From NCBI RefSeq assembly GCF_003386795.1, contig NZ_QTUC01000001.1, forward strand, positions 2,294,001-2,358,000: a stretch of 64,000 nucleotides of DNA, read 5' to 3'. Origin of the DNA: Thermasporomyces composti. Lineage in GTDB: Bacteria > Actinomycetota > Actinomycetes > Propionibacteriales > Actinopolymorphaceae. The notes under the pieces are model-generated. The model was given only the letters and a program-made list of their open reading frames with translations. It was not told the origin of the DNA and searched no databases. Position numbers and translations under genes: made by a program. How positions within the stretch are numbered: the first letter of the stretch is position 1; each line of letters opens with the position of its first letter. Shown one piece after another: positions 7,471 through 16,561 of this stretch.

Positions 7471-8568
7471 ATGACGCTCCTCGGGCAGCTCCTGCGGGGA
7501 ACCCTCGTGGGTGTGGGCCTTGTCCTCCAAGCACTCGTGGGCCTCGACGTGTCCGGCGTCGAGCTCGGCCCCCTCGACCTCAACGACGACCAGCTCCCCC
7601 TCTTCCCCTGGATCGGGCTGGGCTTCCAGCTGTCGGCTGTCGCGCTCGCCGTCGGCGCGGTCGCGCGCGTGCAGGCCGCGATGGTCGAGGAGGAGGACGA
7701 CGAGACGATCGGTGACGTCCAGCGCGACGACAGACGCGCGCGTGGTCGGGTCGAGACCGAGTTCCCGGGCCGGAGCGAGGTGCCGACCCGGACTGAGACG
7801 ACGGGTCGCACTGACCGGCCGGGCGGTGCTGAGCTGGCAGGCGGCGCTGACGTGACGAGCGGCATGGCAGGCCGCACGGAGATGCCGGGCTACGGCGGTC
7901 TCGCCGGCGATGACCCGCACGGTGAGGGCTACCACACCACGCGCTGGCACGACTACCCGCCCCACCGGGCCCACGAGGAGTCGTCGGAGCCGGCCACCGA
8001 GCGCCCCGCAGGCTATCCGATGGAATCCGCGTACCAAGGGATGGAACCGTACTCCGGCGCGCAGCAGAGCGGTTCCAGTCACCGGGGGATCGATCCGACG
8101 GTGGCCGATCCCGCGTCGGCGGATCCCACGAGAAGCGATCCCACCCAGGATCTGCACCGCCCGTCCGAAGCCGATCCGTGGTCTCAGCGGTTCCCCGGCC
8201 CGGAGCACGCCTCGTTCGACGATCACACGCCCTATCCGCAGGCCTACGACTATCCACGAGACGAGGATCGTCTGTCAGGACCCGACCACTATCTGTCGAC
8301 GCCTGGCCACCTGTCGCCATCCGACCACTCCCGCAGGGATCCGTCGTCCCCTCGGCCAGACCACTACTCGGCACCAGACCGCTACTCGGCGTCAGACCGT
8401 TACCCGACACCAGACCGCTACCCGGCATCAGACCACAGCGCGGCACCGGAGCAACGGTCCGAGCAGTGGCCCCCCTCACCACGTGGCCGCCGTGCGCTGC
8501 CCGGGCAATCGGGTCTGCCTTCGCAGGAGAACCAGCCACGCTGGCCCGGTGACCAGTCGTTCCAGTGA
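7471..8568 (+). CDS. Membrane-anchored low-complexity protein of unknown function
   Basis: The 365-residue product begins with two hydrophobic segments (LLRGTLVGVGLVLQALVGL and FPWIGLGFQLSAVALAVGAV), which could form a hairpin anchor. From about residue 75 onward the protein is disordered-looking, with many Thr/Gly/Arg/Asp. Near the C-terminus there is a short degenerate repeat of the type DRYSASDRYPTPDRYPASDH (about residues 300-330). No known domain is recognisable. The tail is hydrophilic and presumably extends into either the cytoplasm or the wall. Topology cannot be fixed from sequence. The gene is single and followed by the ABC exporter pair 220 bp downstream. Confidence 0.6.
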   Translation: MTLLGQLLRGTLVGVGLVLQALVGLDVSGVELGPLDLNDDQLPLFPWIGLGFQLSAVALAVGAVARVQAAMVEEEDDETIGDVQRDDRRARGRVETEFPGRSEVPTRTETTGRTDRPGGAELAGGADVTSGMAGRTEMPGYGGLAGDDPHGEGYHTTRWHDYPPHRAHEESSEPATERPAGYPMESAYQGMEPYSGAQQSGSSHRGIDPTVADPASADPTRSDPTQDLHRPSEADPWSQRFPGPEHASFDDHTPYPQAYDYPRDEDRLSGPDHYLSTPGHLSPSDHSRRDPSSPRPDHYSAPDRYSASDRYPTPDRYPASDHSAAPEQRSEQWPPSPRGRRALPGQSGLPSQENQPRWPGDQSFQ

Positions 8569-8791
8569 CCGGATCCGGTCTTCCGGCGCTTGGGCGTGGC
8601 CGCTCATTGGCCGTGGCCACTTACGGATGGCTGGATCCTCGCTCATCGGCCGTATTCGATTGACGCAAAGCCTTACCCTGGACGAGGTCATCGTTGACCT
8701 GGCCGGATTGTGGGGAGGCCTTCACGCGATCCGGCGGAGCTTCCCGCGTGTCCTTCGGTCGATACCTCGGTGAGGAGTGGCCTACTCGACC

Positions 8792-10603
8792 ATGCCATCA
8801 GATACCTCGGCGGTTGCCGCCCAGCAGGACTCTGAGACGTCCAGTCATCAACCTCGGTTCCATCGCCTTCACGCTCTGTGGAGGTTGCGCTCCTACCTTC
8901 GGCCGTACGTAGGCCGGCTGATCTTCATGCTCTTCGCCGCCCTCGCGGGGGTGGGCGCGAGCCTGGCGATCCCCCTCGTGATCCGAGAGATCATCGACGG
9001 TCCCATCGCCCACCGAGACAGCAAGGGTCTGGTGCTGTTGGGACTGCTCGCGATCTTCCTCGGTGTCACCGAGGCGTTCCTCATCCTGGTTCGGCGCTGG
9101 ATCCAGTCTCGTGCCGTCCTCGGCCTGGAGACGAAGATCCGCGACGACCTCTACGAGCACCTGCAACGACTGCCGATGGCGTTCCACGGTGGCTGGCAGA
9201 GCGGTCAGCTGCTCTCCCGCGCCACCACGGACCTGTCGGTCATCCGACGCTTCCTCGGCTTCGGCCTGCTCTTCCTCATCACCAACGTCGTGCAGCTGAC
9301 CACGGTCACCGTGCTGTTGCTGCGCATGTACTGGCCGCTGGGGCTCGTCGTGGCGGCCTCGGCCGTGCCGATCATCATGCTGTCGCTGCGCTTCGAGAAG
9401 CGCTACATCCGCATCTCGCGGCAGGTCCAGGACGAGCAGGGTGACCTGGCGACCGTCATCGAGGAGAGCGCCGTCGGCATCCGGGCGATCAAGTCCTTCG
9501 GACGCCGGCACTACATCTTCGACATCTTCGATGAAGGCGCCCGGCAGGTCTACGCCACCTCGATGGAGAAGGTTCGCCTGTCCTCCAGGTTCTGGACGTT
9601 CCTGGGCTTCGTGCCCAACGTCACCCTGGCGATCGTGCTCCTCCTCGGCGCGGTCGCCGTGGGCTGGGGGTCGCTGACGCTCGGCACGCTCGTCGCCTTC
9701 ACCACGCTCATGCTCCAGCTCGTCTGGCCCATCGCGTCGCTCGGCCACATCCTCGCCATGGCTCAGGAGGCCATGACGGCTGCCGAGCGGGTCATGGAGG
9801 TGCTCGACACCAAGCCGACGATCACGAGCGGCTCGCTCGAGCTCGCCAACCCCAAGGGTCACCTGCGGTTCGAGGGAGTGAGCTTCCGGTTCCCCGACGA
9901 CGACACCGACGTCTTGCGCGACGTCTGGCTCGACGTCCGCCCGGGCGAGACGGTGGCCATCGTCGGAGCCACCGGATCCGGCAAGACGACACTCACCGCG
10001 CTGGTTCCTCGGCTGTTCGACGTCACCGGCGGTCGCATCACGATCGACGGTCATGACATCCGTGACCTGACCCTGCCGTGCCTCCGGTCGATCGTCGCGA
10101 CGGCGTTCGAGGAACCCACGCTGTTCTCCATGAGCGTCCGGGAGAACCTCACCCTCGGTCGCCCCGACGCGACGGACGAGGAGATCCGCGAGGCGCTCGA
10201 GGTGGCCCAGGCGACGTTCGTCTACGACCTGCCGTGGGGGCTGGACACCCGGATCGGTGAGCAGGGCATGGCGTTGTCGGGTGGCCAGCGCCAGCGGCTG
10301 GCGCTCGCGCGTGCCGTCCTGACCAAACCGAAGATCCTCGTGCTCGACGACACGCTGTCCGCGCTCGACGTCGAGACGGAGGCGCTCGTCGAGCAGGCGC
10401 TCCGTCACGTGCTCGAGTCGGCGACCGGGATCGTCGTCGCCCACCGGGCGTCGACGGTGCTGCTGGCGGACAAGGTGGCGCTGTTGCAGAACGGCACGAT
10501 CACGCACGTCGGCACGCACCACGAGCTGCTGGAGAAGGTTCCGCAGTACCGCGAGCTGCTCGCCCAGGATGCCGACCTCGACGCGGAGGAGGTGCTGTCG
10601 TGA
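8792..10603 (+). CDS. ABC exporter half-transporter (membrane-ATPase fusion), subunit A
   Basis: The 603-residue protein has an ABC type-1 transmembrane domain with six segments (residues ~35-320) followed by an ATPase domain. Walker A is GATGSGKTT, the signature motif is LSGGQRQRLALARAV and Walker B is KILVLDDTLSAL. The residue after Walker B is Asp rather than the catalytic Glu. This is typical of the degenerate half of heterodimeric exporters, so this subunit likely holds the non-hydrolytic site. A GTG at 8777 is an alternative start. The ATG at 8792 is preferred because GGTGAGGAG (8769-8777) lies upstream, though at a long spacing. The stop overlaps the next gene's GTG by 4 bp, so the pair is translationally coupled. 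Substrate unknown; drugs, lipids or peptides are typical. Confidence 0.9.
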   Translation: MPSDTSAVAAQQDSETSSHQPRFHRLHALWRLRSYLRPYVGRLIFMLFAALAGVGASLAIPLVIREIIDGPIAHRDSKGLVLLGLLAIFLGVTEAFLILVRRWIQSRAVLGLETKIRDDLYEHLQRLPMAFHGGWQSGQLLSRATTDLSVIRRFLGFGLLFLITNVVQLTTVTVLLLRMYWPLGLVVAASAVPIIMLSLRFEKRYIRISRQVQDEQGDLATVIEESAVGIRAIKSFGRRHYIFDIFDEGARQVYATSMEKVRLSSRFWTFLGFVPNVTLAIVLLLGAVAVGWGSLTLGTLVAFTTLMLQLVWPIASLGHILAMAQEAMTAAERVMEVLDTKPTITSGSLELANPKGHLRFEGVSFRFPDDDTDVLRDVWLDVRPGETVAIVGATGSGKTTLTALVPRLFDVTGGRITIDGHDIRDLTLPCLRSIVATAFEEPTLFSMSVRENLTLGRPDATDEEIREALEVAQATFVYDLPWGLDTRIGEQGMALSGGQRQRLALARAVLTKPKILVLDDTLSALDVETEALVEQALRHVLESATGIVVAHRASTVLLADKVALLQNGTITHVGTHHELLEKVPQYRELLAQDADLDAEEVLS

Positions 10604-12543
10604 CGACCTCCTCCACCTCGACCGCTCCTGCCGAGCCCAAGGACGGGGTTCGGGACCCCCGCACCGCCAAGGGCGGTGTGGACACCCGCGACTGGCGAGG
10701 AGTCGCCGCGGAGCAGCACGACGACGTTCCCGAGAAGGCGTCGCTGTTCCTGCGGGAACGCTCGCGGCGGCTGCTCGGGGACCTGCTCCGGCCGCACAAG
10801 AAGGTGCTCCTCTGGCTGGTCGCGATCGTCATCGCCGAGAACGGCCTTCGGCTGGCGATCCCGTACCTGGTCAAGGTCGGCATCGACCGGGGCATCCCAC
10901 CTTTGATCGCGAACGAGGGCGCGACCACGCTCTTCACCGTGGTCGCCGCGATCGTGGTGGCGGCGGTCGGCCAAGCCGCGACGCGGCAAGCCTTCCTCCA
11001 GCTGTCCGGTCGGATCGGCCAGGACATCCTGCTGGAGCTGCGGCGTCGGGTCTTCAACCACTTCCAGAAGCTGTCGCTCGGCTTCCACGAGAAGTACACG
11101 TCTGGCCGGGTGGTTTCCCGGCTGACCTCCGACATCGACGCCATCTACGAGCTGTTGCAGTCGGGGTTCGACGGGCTCGTCAGCGCGGTGCTCACGCTCG
11201 TGGGTACCGCGATCCTGCTGCTCTTCCTCGACGTGCACCTGGGTCTCGTGGCGCTCGTGCCCATCCCGATCCTGCTCGTCTTCACGCAGTGGTTCCGGCG
11301 GCAGTCGAGCATCGCCTACCGCCGGACCCGGGAGACGGTCGCGGCCGTCATCGTCCACTTCGTCGAGTCGATGACGGGTATCCGGGCCGTGCAGGCCTTC
11401 CGGCGCGAGCCGCGCAACCAGGAGATCTTCGAGGAGCTGAACATCGCCTACCGCGACGCCAACATGCGGGGCATGCGGCTCGTGGCGGTGTTCATGCCGG
11501 GCGTCAAGGTCATCGGCAACCTCACCGTCGCCGCGATCATGTTGTACGGCGGATGGCTGGCGTTCCACGACGAGGTGACCGTCGGTGTGCTCGCCGCCTT
11601 CCTGCTGTACCTGCGGCAGTTCTACGAGCCGATGCAGGAGATCAGCCAGTTCTACAACACCTTCCAGTCGGCCAGCGCCGCGCTGGAGAAGCTGTCGGGT
11701 GTCCTGGAGGAGGAGCCCGACGTGCCCGAGCCGGCCAAGCCGGTGCCGCTCCGTCACCCGCGCGGTGAGGTCCGCTTCGAAGGTGTCGCGTTCGGGTATC
11801 GCCGGCAGCCGGCCGACCGCAAGCAGGCCGAGGCCTCGGACCAGTCCGAGGAGCCGCAGCTGGTCCTACCGCGTCTCGACCTCCGGATTCCCGCTGGTCA
11901 GACGGTCGCCCTCGTCGGCGCGACCGGTGCGGGCAAGACGACGCTGGCCAAGCTGCTCGCCCGGTTCTACGACCCGTTGGAGGGTCGGGTCACGCTCGAC
12001 GGGGTGGACCTGCGGGACCTCGACGAGGCGACCCTGCGCCGCGCGGTGGTGATGGTGACGCAGGAGAACTTCCTGTTCAGCGGCACCGTGGCGGACAACA
12101 TTCGGTTCGGTCGTCCGGACGCGTCGAGGAAGGAGATCATCGCCGCCGCCCAGGCGATCGGTGCGCATGAGTTCATCTCGGCGTTGCCGCAGGGGTACGA
12201 CACCGAGGTGGGCAAGCGCGGTGGTCGGCTCTCCGCCGGCCAGCGTCAGCTCGTGGCCTTCGCCCGTGCCTTCCTCGCCAATCCGGCGGTGCTCATCCTC
12301 GACGAGGCGACGTCGAGTCTCGACGTGCCCAGTGAGCGGCTGGTCCAGCGCGCCCTGCGTACGATCCTGGCCGAGCGGACGGCGTTGATCATCGCGCACC
12401 GGCTCTCGACGGTGGAGATCGCCGACCGGGTGCTGGTGATGGAGCGCGGTCGGATCGTCGAGGACGGTCCACCCGACCAGCTCATCGCTCGAGCCGGCCG
12501 GTTCGCCGACCTGCACCGGGCCTGGTTGGACAGCCTGGCCTGA
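10600..12543 (+). CDS. ABC exporter half-transporter, subunit B (catalytic half)
   Basis: The 647-residue partner has a hydrophilic N-terminal extension of ~60 residues, then six membrane segments and an ATPase domain with Walker A GATGAGKTT. The signature is degenerate, LSAGQRQLVAFARAF, while Walker B VLILDEATSSLD keeps the catalytic Glu. The other half has a canonical LSGGQ and Asp in place of the Glu, so the two together make one competent and one degenerate ATP site, as in TM287/288-type heterodimers. A short insertion rich in Lys/Gln/Glu (KQAEASDQSEEPQ) sits just before Walker A. Translation starts at a GTG overlapping the upstream stop. Substrate is unknown; no dedicated regulator lies nearby. 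Confidence 0.9.
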   Translation: MTTSSTSTAPAEPKDGVRDPRTAKGGVDTRDWRGVAAEQHDDVPEKASLFLRERSRRLLGDLLRPHKKVLLWLVAIVIAENGLRLAIPYLVKVGIDRGIPPLIANEGATTLFTVVAAIVVAAVGQAATRQAFLQLSGRIGQDILLELRRRVFNHFQKLSLGFHEKYTSGRVVSRLTSDIDAIYELLQSGFDGLVSAVLTLVGTAILLLFLDVHLGLVALVPIPILLVFTQWFRRQSSIAYRRTRETVAAVIVHFVESMTGIRAVQAFRREPRNQEIFEELNIAYRDANMRGMRLVAVFMPGVKVIGNLTVAAIMLYGGWLAFHDEVTVGVLAAFLLYLRQFYEPMQEISQFYNTFQSASAALEKLSGVLEEEPDVPEPAKPVPLRHPRGEVRFEGVAFGYRRQPADRKQAEASDQSEEPQLVLPRLDLRIPAGQTVALVGATGAGKTTLAKLLARFYDPLEGRVTLDGVDLRDLDEATLRRAVVMVTQENFLFSGTVADNIRFGRPDASRKEIIAAAQAIGAHEFISALPQGYDTEVGKRGGRLSAGQRQLVAFARAFLANPAVLILDEATSSLDVPSERLVQRALRTILAERTALIIAHRLSTVEIADRVLVMERGRIVEDGPPDQLIARAGRFADLHRAWLDSLA

Positions 12544-13053
12544 GCCGGCTCACCGTCGAACGAGGCTGGCGGGGGCTCGAGCAGCGTGGACGGTGTGGGA
12601 CGGAGACAGCCTCCGTCCCACACCGTCGCCTCCGTCCCGCACCTTCCCTCGTGTCTCAGCTCGCGACGGTGCGTGTTCCAGTCCGCGACGTCCAGTCGGC
12701 GACTGTGTACGGTGCGCGACTCGTCCTGTACTCGGCGCCACTTTTCTTTGCTGTTGCGTGACGGTTGACTCGCCGAAATGGACAAATCCGACGCCAGGGT
12801 GGCATGCTCGCAACGGGCTTGAGTACCGTCGACGAGCAACTAGCCCGTCCAGGGGTCTGGTCGGACGAGGCATGCCGTGCGGTGGGGGGTGCCGATCCGT
12901 GCAGGGTCGGCCGTCGGTCCAGTAACGTCCGGCCCGCCCGCGGTGGGAGGACCCACCCGGGTGTCACCGCATGAGGTGGACGGCCCCGAGTGCTCCGCCG
13001 TGACTGGCGTCGATGTCGACGTGTGGTGCGCGACAAGAACGACGAGGGAGCCC
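12544..13053. other. Intergenic region before osmoprotectant importer
   Basis: This 510-bp gap starts with a strong hairpin (12589-12627). It then has several degenerate copies of CGTCCCRCACC and GCGACGGTG-like elements up to about 12720, and ends with the promoter region of the importer. A TTGACT at about 12767 could be a -35 element, but I cannot place a convincing -10. I see no reliable gene. Confidence 0.5.
12589..12627 (+). terminator. 17-bp perfect hairpin after ABC exporter
   Basis: GACGGTGTGGGACGGAG (12589-12605) and its exact complement (12611-12627) flank a 5-nt loop, ACAGC. It lies 45 bp after the exporter stop codon. There is no T-tract, but GC-rich U-less hairpins are common actinobacterial terminators. 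A partial third copy, CCTCCGTCCCGCACC, follows. Confidence 0.6.
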
Positions 13054-14406
13054 GTGCCGGCCGTACGTGCGCAGAAGCTCTACAAGCTGTTCGGTCGCCG
13101 CGCTGACGAGGCCGTGCGACTGCTGGAGCAAGGAGCCGATCGCGAGGCGGTCCGCAAGCTAGGCGTGACCCCGGCCGTGATCGACGCGTCCTTCGAGGTC
13201 GAGGATGGCGAGATCTTCGTCGTCATGGGCCTGTCCGGATCCGGCAAGTCCACCTTGCTCCGGATGCTCAACGGTCTCCTGCGACCGACGTCGGGTGAGG
13301 TCCACATCGACGGAACACGGCTGACCGGGCTGTCGGCGAAAGCGCTGCGGTCCCTGCGCCAGCAGAAGGTCAGCATGGTGTTCCAGCACTTCGCGCTGCT
13401 GCCGCATCGCACGGTCGGGGAGAACGCCGCGTACGGCCTGGAGGTGCAGCGCGTCCCGAAGGCCGAACGCGAGGAGCGCGCGCGGAAGGCGCTGGACCTC
13501 GTGGGCTTGGGTGCGTGGGCCGATCACCTGCCGACGCAGCTCTCCGGCGGTATGCGGCAACGTGTGGGGCTCGCCCGCGCGCTCGCGGCGGGAACGGACG
13601 TGCTCTTGATGGACGAGGCGTTCAGCGCGCTCGACCCGTTGATTCGCCGTGAGATGCAGGACCAGCTGCTCGAGCTGCAGTCACGGCTGGGCAAGACGAT
13701 CGTCTTCATCACCCACGACCTCAACGAGGCGATGCGGCTGGGGGATCGCATCGCGATGATGCGAGACGGACGCATCGTCCAGATCGGCACCGCCGAGGAG
13801 ATCCTCCAGGACCCGGCCAACGACTACGTCGCGCAGTTCGTGCAAGACGTCGACCGGTCGCGGGTGCTCACCGCGAGCGCGGTGATGGAGCAGCCGGTCG
13901 CTGTGGTGGGGGCGCGCTCTGGACCACGCCAGGCGTTGCGCAGCATGCGTGAGCACCAAGTGGGCGCGGCGTTCGTGGTCGACCGCGAACGCCGATTGCT
14001 CGGCGCCGTTCGTGACGACGCCACCGCCGACGCACTACGACGTGGTGAGGAGTCGTTGGCCAGCCTGCTCGACGACCACGAGGTGGTGACGGTCAGCCCC
14101 GACACGCTCGTGGCCGACCTGCTGACGCCGTCGGCCGAGTGTCCGGTCCCGTTGGCCGTCGTCGACGACGAGAACCGATTGCTCGGCGTCGTGCCGCGCG
14201 CGACCCTGCTCGCCGCCCTGGGCAACGGCGGCAGCGCCGAGTCGCGTGGCGGCGACGTCCGTGGGGAGGACACGCGGCGCTCCGCTTCGGCGGCTCCACC
14301 ACCGGAGTCGTCGGCCGACCTGGAACCGTCCAGCCGTGGCGCCCAGTTGGCGACCGAGCGCTCCGCGGTGACGGAGGTCGACGACGTGGAGGAGGTGAAG
14401 CCGTGA
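13054..14406 (+). CDS. proV: Glycine betaine/proline ABC transporter ATP-binding protein
   Basis: The 450-residue ATPase has the ProV/OpuAA layout. An N-terminal extension (KLYKLFGRRADEAVRLLEQG) comes first, then Walker A GLSGSGKST, signature LSGGMRQRVGLARAL and Walker B VLLMDEAFSALDPLIRREMQ. A C-terminal part with two CBS-like repeats (ATADALRRGEESLASLL region) follows, a domain used for ionic-strength sensing in this family. The last ~60 residues are low-complexity and acidic. The GTG start follows GAGGGAG at 13044-13050; longer open frames upstream look non-coding. It powers uptake of compatible solutes. The 4-bp overlap with the permease gene indicates coupling. Confidence 0.9.
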   Translation: MPAVRAQKLYKLFGRRADEAVRLLEQGADREAVRKLGVTPAVIDASFEVEDGEIFVVMGLSGSGKSTLLRMLNGLLRPTSGEVHIDGTRLTGLSAKALRSLRQQKVSMVFQHFALLPHRTVGENAAYGLEVQRVPKAEREERARKALDLVGLGAWADHLPTQLSGGMRQRVGLARALAAGTDVLLMDEAFSALDPLIRREMQDQLLELQSRLGKTIVFITHDLNEAMRLGDRIAMMRDGRIVQIGTAEEILQDPANDYVAQFVQDVDRSRVLTASAVMEQPVAVVGARSGPRQALRSMREHQVGAAFVVDRERRLLGAVRDDATADALRRGEESLASLLDDHEVVTVSPDTLVADLLTPSAECPVPLAVVDDENRLLGVVPRATLLAALGNGGSAESRGGDVRGEDTRRSASAAPPPESSADLEPSSRGAQLATERSAVTEVDDVEEVKP

Positions 14407-15404
14407 ACGGCCAGCTGGAGATTCCGCAGATCCCGGTGGGAAAGGCCTTCGCGGCTTCGGTCGACTGGCTCACCCAGAATCTCGGCTTCGCCTTCGACCT
14501 GATCGGCGGGGCCCTGGGGACCGCGGTCGGCGCGTTGGCGGACTTCCTCGCCGCGCCGGTCATCGCCGGCTTGGCATTGGTGTTCGGCTTGCTCGGCCTG
14601 GCGTTGCGGGGACCGAAGGTCGGGGCCGTGGCGTTCGCGGTCGCGCTCGGCGCGGGCTACCTCGCGGCGATCACCCAGGTGCCACCCTCGCTCGTGCTGA
14701 CCCTCGCGTTCGCCGTCATCGGCCTGGCGTTGCGGGGGTGGAAGTTCGGCCTCTTCTCGCTCGTGGCGTTCGGCCTGATCGACGCCATGGGCGAGTGGCA
14801 AGCCGCGATGGAGACGCTGGCGTTGGTCCTCGTGGCGAGCCTGGTCGCGGTCATCCTGGCGATCCCGATCGGCATCGCCGCAGGGCGGAACGACGCGATC
14901 AGCCGCGTGGTCCGCCCGGTGCTGGACTTCCTGCAGACCATGCCGGCGTTCGTCTACCTCATTCCGGCGATCTTCGTCTTCAGTGTCGGCGTGGTTCCCG
15001 GTGTGGTCGCCACCGTGGTCTTCTCCGTGGCGCCGGGAGTCCGGCTGACCGAGCTCGGCATCCGGCAGGTCGACCACGAGGTCGTCGAAGCCGGTGAGGC
15101 GTTCGGTGCCTCGCCGTGGAAGATCCTTCGCGGCATCCAACTGCCGTTGGCCTTGCCCACGATCATGGCGGGCGTCAACCAGATCATCATGCTGGCCCTG
15201 TCCATGGTCGTCATCGCCGGCCTGGTCGGCGGCGGTGGCCTCGGCAGCGCGGTCTACACCGCGATCTCGACCGTCGACGTCGCAGCCGGGTTCGAGGCCG
15301 GTCTGGCGGTCGTCATCCTCGCTGTCTACCTCGACCGGTTGACCGCCGCGTTGACGAACCGCTCGGCGGTGGTGCGCGCCCAGGCCGCCGCAAGCGTCAA
15401 TTGA
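14403..15404 (+). CDS. proW: Glycine betaine/proline ABC transporter permease
   Basis: The 333-residue integral membrane protein has about seven hydrophobic segments. It contains the binding-protein-dependent transport EAA-type loop around EAGEAFGASPWKILRGIQLPLALPTIMAG, shown here by its EAFGASPWKIL core, which contacts the ATPase. Family landmarks VRPVLDFLQTMPAFVYLIP and IAGLVGGGGLG match ProW/OpuAB. It forms the channel for betaine or proline together with the ATPase upstream and the lipoprotein downstream. The GTG start overlaps the upstream stop codon. Confidence 0.92.
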   Translation: MNGQLEIPQIPVGKAFAASVDWLTQNLGFAFDLIGGALGTAVGALADFLAAPVIAGLALVFGLLGLALRGPKVGAVAFAVALGAGYLAAITQVPPSLVLTLAFAVIGLALRGWKFGLFSLVAFGLIDAMGEWQAAMETLALVLVASLVAVILAIPIGIAAGRNDAISRVVRPVLDFLQTMPAFVYLIPAIFVFSVGVVPGVVATVVFSVAPGVRLTELGIRQVDHEVVEAGEAFGASPWKILRGIQLPLALPTIMAGVNQIIMLALSMVVIAGLVGGGGLGSAVYTAISTVDVAAGFEAGLAVVILAVYLDRLTAALTNRSAVVRAQAAASVN

Positions 15405-15544
15405 CAATCGGCGCGGTCGTCGTCGATTCGCTCCTCGGGCGAACGAGCCGCGCCTTCATACCGGGCTTTGACCGAAGCATCCGAGCCGTTGCCGGACGAC
15501 ACTGATCGGTCTGGCACGACACCGGAGGCTGCTGAGCCGCCGCC

Positions 15545-15588
15545 GCGTTCCTGACCTGGCGGTTCGGGTTCCTGACCAGGTGGTTCGG
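15545..15588. repeat. Imperfect direct repeat between proW-like and opuAC-like genes
   Basis: GTTCCTGACCTGGCGGTTCGG is followed closely by a near-identical copy with CAGGT for CTGGC. The copies also hold ACCTGG/CCAGGT as a 6-bp inverted repeat. It lies in the 215-bp gap inside the importer operon, and could form an mRNA structure that sets the excess of binding protein. This is inferred from position only. Confidence 0.4.
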
Positions 15589-15619
15589 GCAGCTCCCCAA
15601 CCCAGAAAGGACGGTAACC

Positions 15620-16561
15620 GTGCGACGAAGCGGTCCCTTCCGAGCACTGGCCGCGCTGGTGGCGGCGCTGCTGGCGATGCTGCTGGCGAGCTGCGGCACG
15701 ATCGGTGGAACCGGTGACGGTGGATCCCGGTCGACCGAGACCTCGACGAGCACTCCCAACGACGGCGAGGGCGCGAAGAAGAAGATTCGCATCGGCTGGA
15801 TTCCGTGGGACGAGGACATCGTCCTCAGCCACCTGTGGAAGCAGGTCCTGGAGGACAAGGGCTACGAGGTCGAGCTCGTCCAGCTCGACGCCGGCCCTCT
15901 GTTCGCCGGCCTGGCCAAGGGTGACATCGACGTGTTCCTCGACGGCTGGCTGCCCATCACCCATCAGACGTACTGGGAGCAGTACGGCGACAAGCTCGAG
16001 GACCTCGGCGTGTGGTACGACAACGCCAAGCTCGCCTTGACAGTCCCCGACTACGTGCAGGGCATCGAGTCGATCGAGGACCTGAAGGGCAAGGGCAGCC
16101 AGTTCGGCGGCAAGATCATCGGCATCGAGGCGGGCGCCGGCATCACCCGAGTCACCGAGCAGGAGGCGCTCCCGGGTTACGGCCTGGAAGGGGAGTACCA
16201 GCTCACCAAGTCCTCGACTCCGGCGATGCTGGCGGAGCTGGAGAAGGCGGTGAAGGCCGAGAAGCCCGTCGTCGTCACGCTGTGGCGGCCGCACTGGGCC
16301 TACGCCAGCTTCCCGCTCCGTGACCTCGAGGACCCCAAGGGCGCGATGGGCGAGGTCGAGGAGATCCACACGATCGCCCGCGCGGGATTCAGCGAGGACT
16401 TCCCTGAGGTCGCCGAGTGGCTGTCGAGCTTCACCATGGACGACCAGGCCCTCGGCGAGCTCGAGGACGTCGCGCTCAACCAGTACAAGGGCAAGGAGGC
16501 CGAGGGGGTCTCGGTCTGGATGGAGCAGAACGCGGATCTCGTTGCCTCGCTGACCTCCTAG
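15620..16561 (+). CDS. opuAC: Glycine betaine-binding lipoprotein (OpuAC/ProX type)
   Basis: The 313-residue protein starts at a GTG preceded by GAAAGGAC. Residues 1-27 are a lipoprotein signal (MRRSGPFRALAALVAALLAM, then LLASC), so Cys at about residue 25 is lipidated. A Ser/Thr/Gly linker follows. The mature domain begins with KKIRIGWIPWDEDIVLSHLW and includes DIDVFLDGWLPITHQTYW and then VTLWRPHWAYASF. Trp-rich motifs of this kind form the aromatic box that holds the quaternary amine in OpuAC/ProX proteins. It delivers betaine-like osmoprotectants to the upstream permease. No adjacent regulator is visible. Confidence 0.92.
   Translation: MRRSGPFRALAALVAALLAMLLASCGTIGGTGDGGSRSTETSTSTPNDGEGAKKKIRIGWIPWDEDIVLSHLWKQVLEDKGYEVELVQLDAGPLFAGLAKGDIDVFLDGWLPITHQTYWEQYGDKLEDLGVWYDNAKLALTVPDYVQGIESIEDLKGKGSQFGGKIIGIEAGAGITRVTEQEALPGYGLEGEYQLTKSSTPAMLAELEKAVKAEKPVVVTLWRPHWAYASFPLRDLEDPKGAMGEVEEIHTIARAGFSEDFPEVAEWLSSFTMDDQALGELEDVALNQYKGKEAEGVSVWMEQNADLVASLTS

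Noticed and set aside
8798-10522. A 574-codon minus-strand frame opposite the first ABC exporter subunit
   Set aside because: It has no domain and lies antisense to an exporter with all ABC motifs.
12544-13053. Glycine betaine-responsive riboswitch ahead of the importer
   Set aside because: No conserved riboswitch fold was recognised; repeats here are short GC-rich elements.
13824-15407. A 527-codon open frame on the minus strand across the betaine importer genes
   Set aside because: It is His/Asp/Arg-rich shadow sequence opposite well-supported ATPase and permease genes; GC-rich third positions keep antisense frames open.
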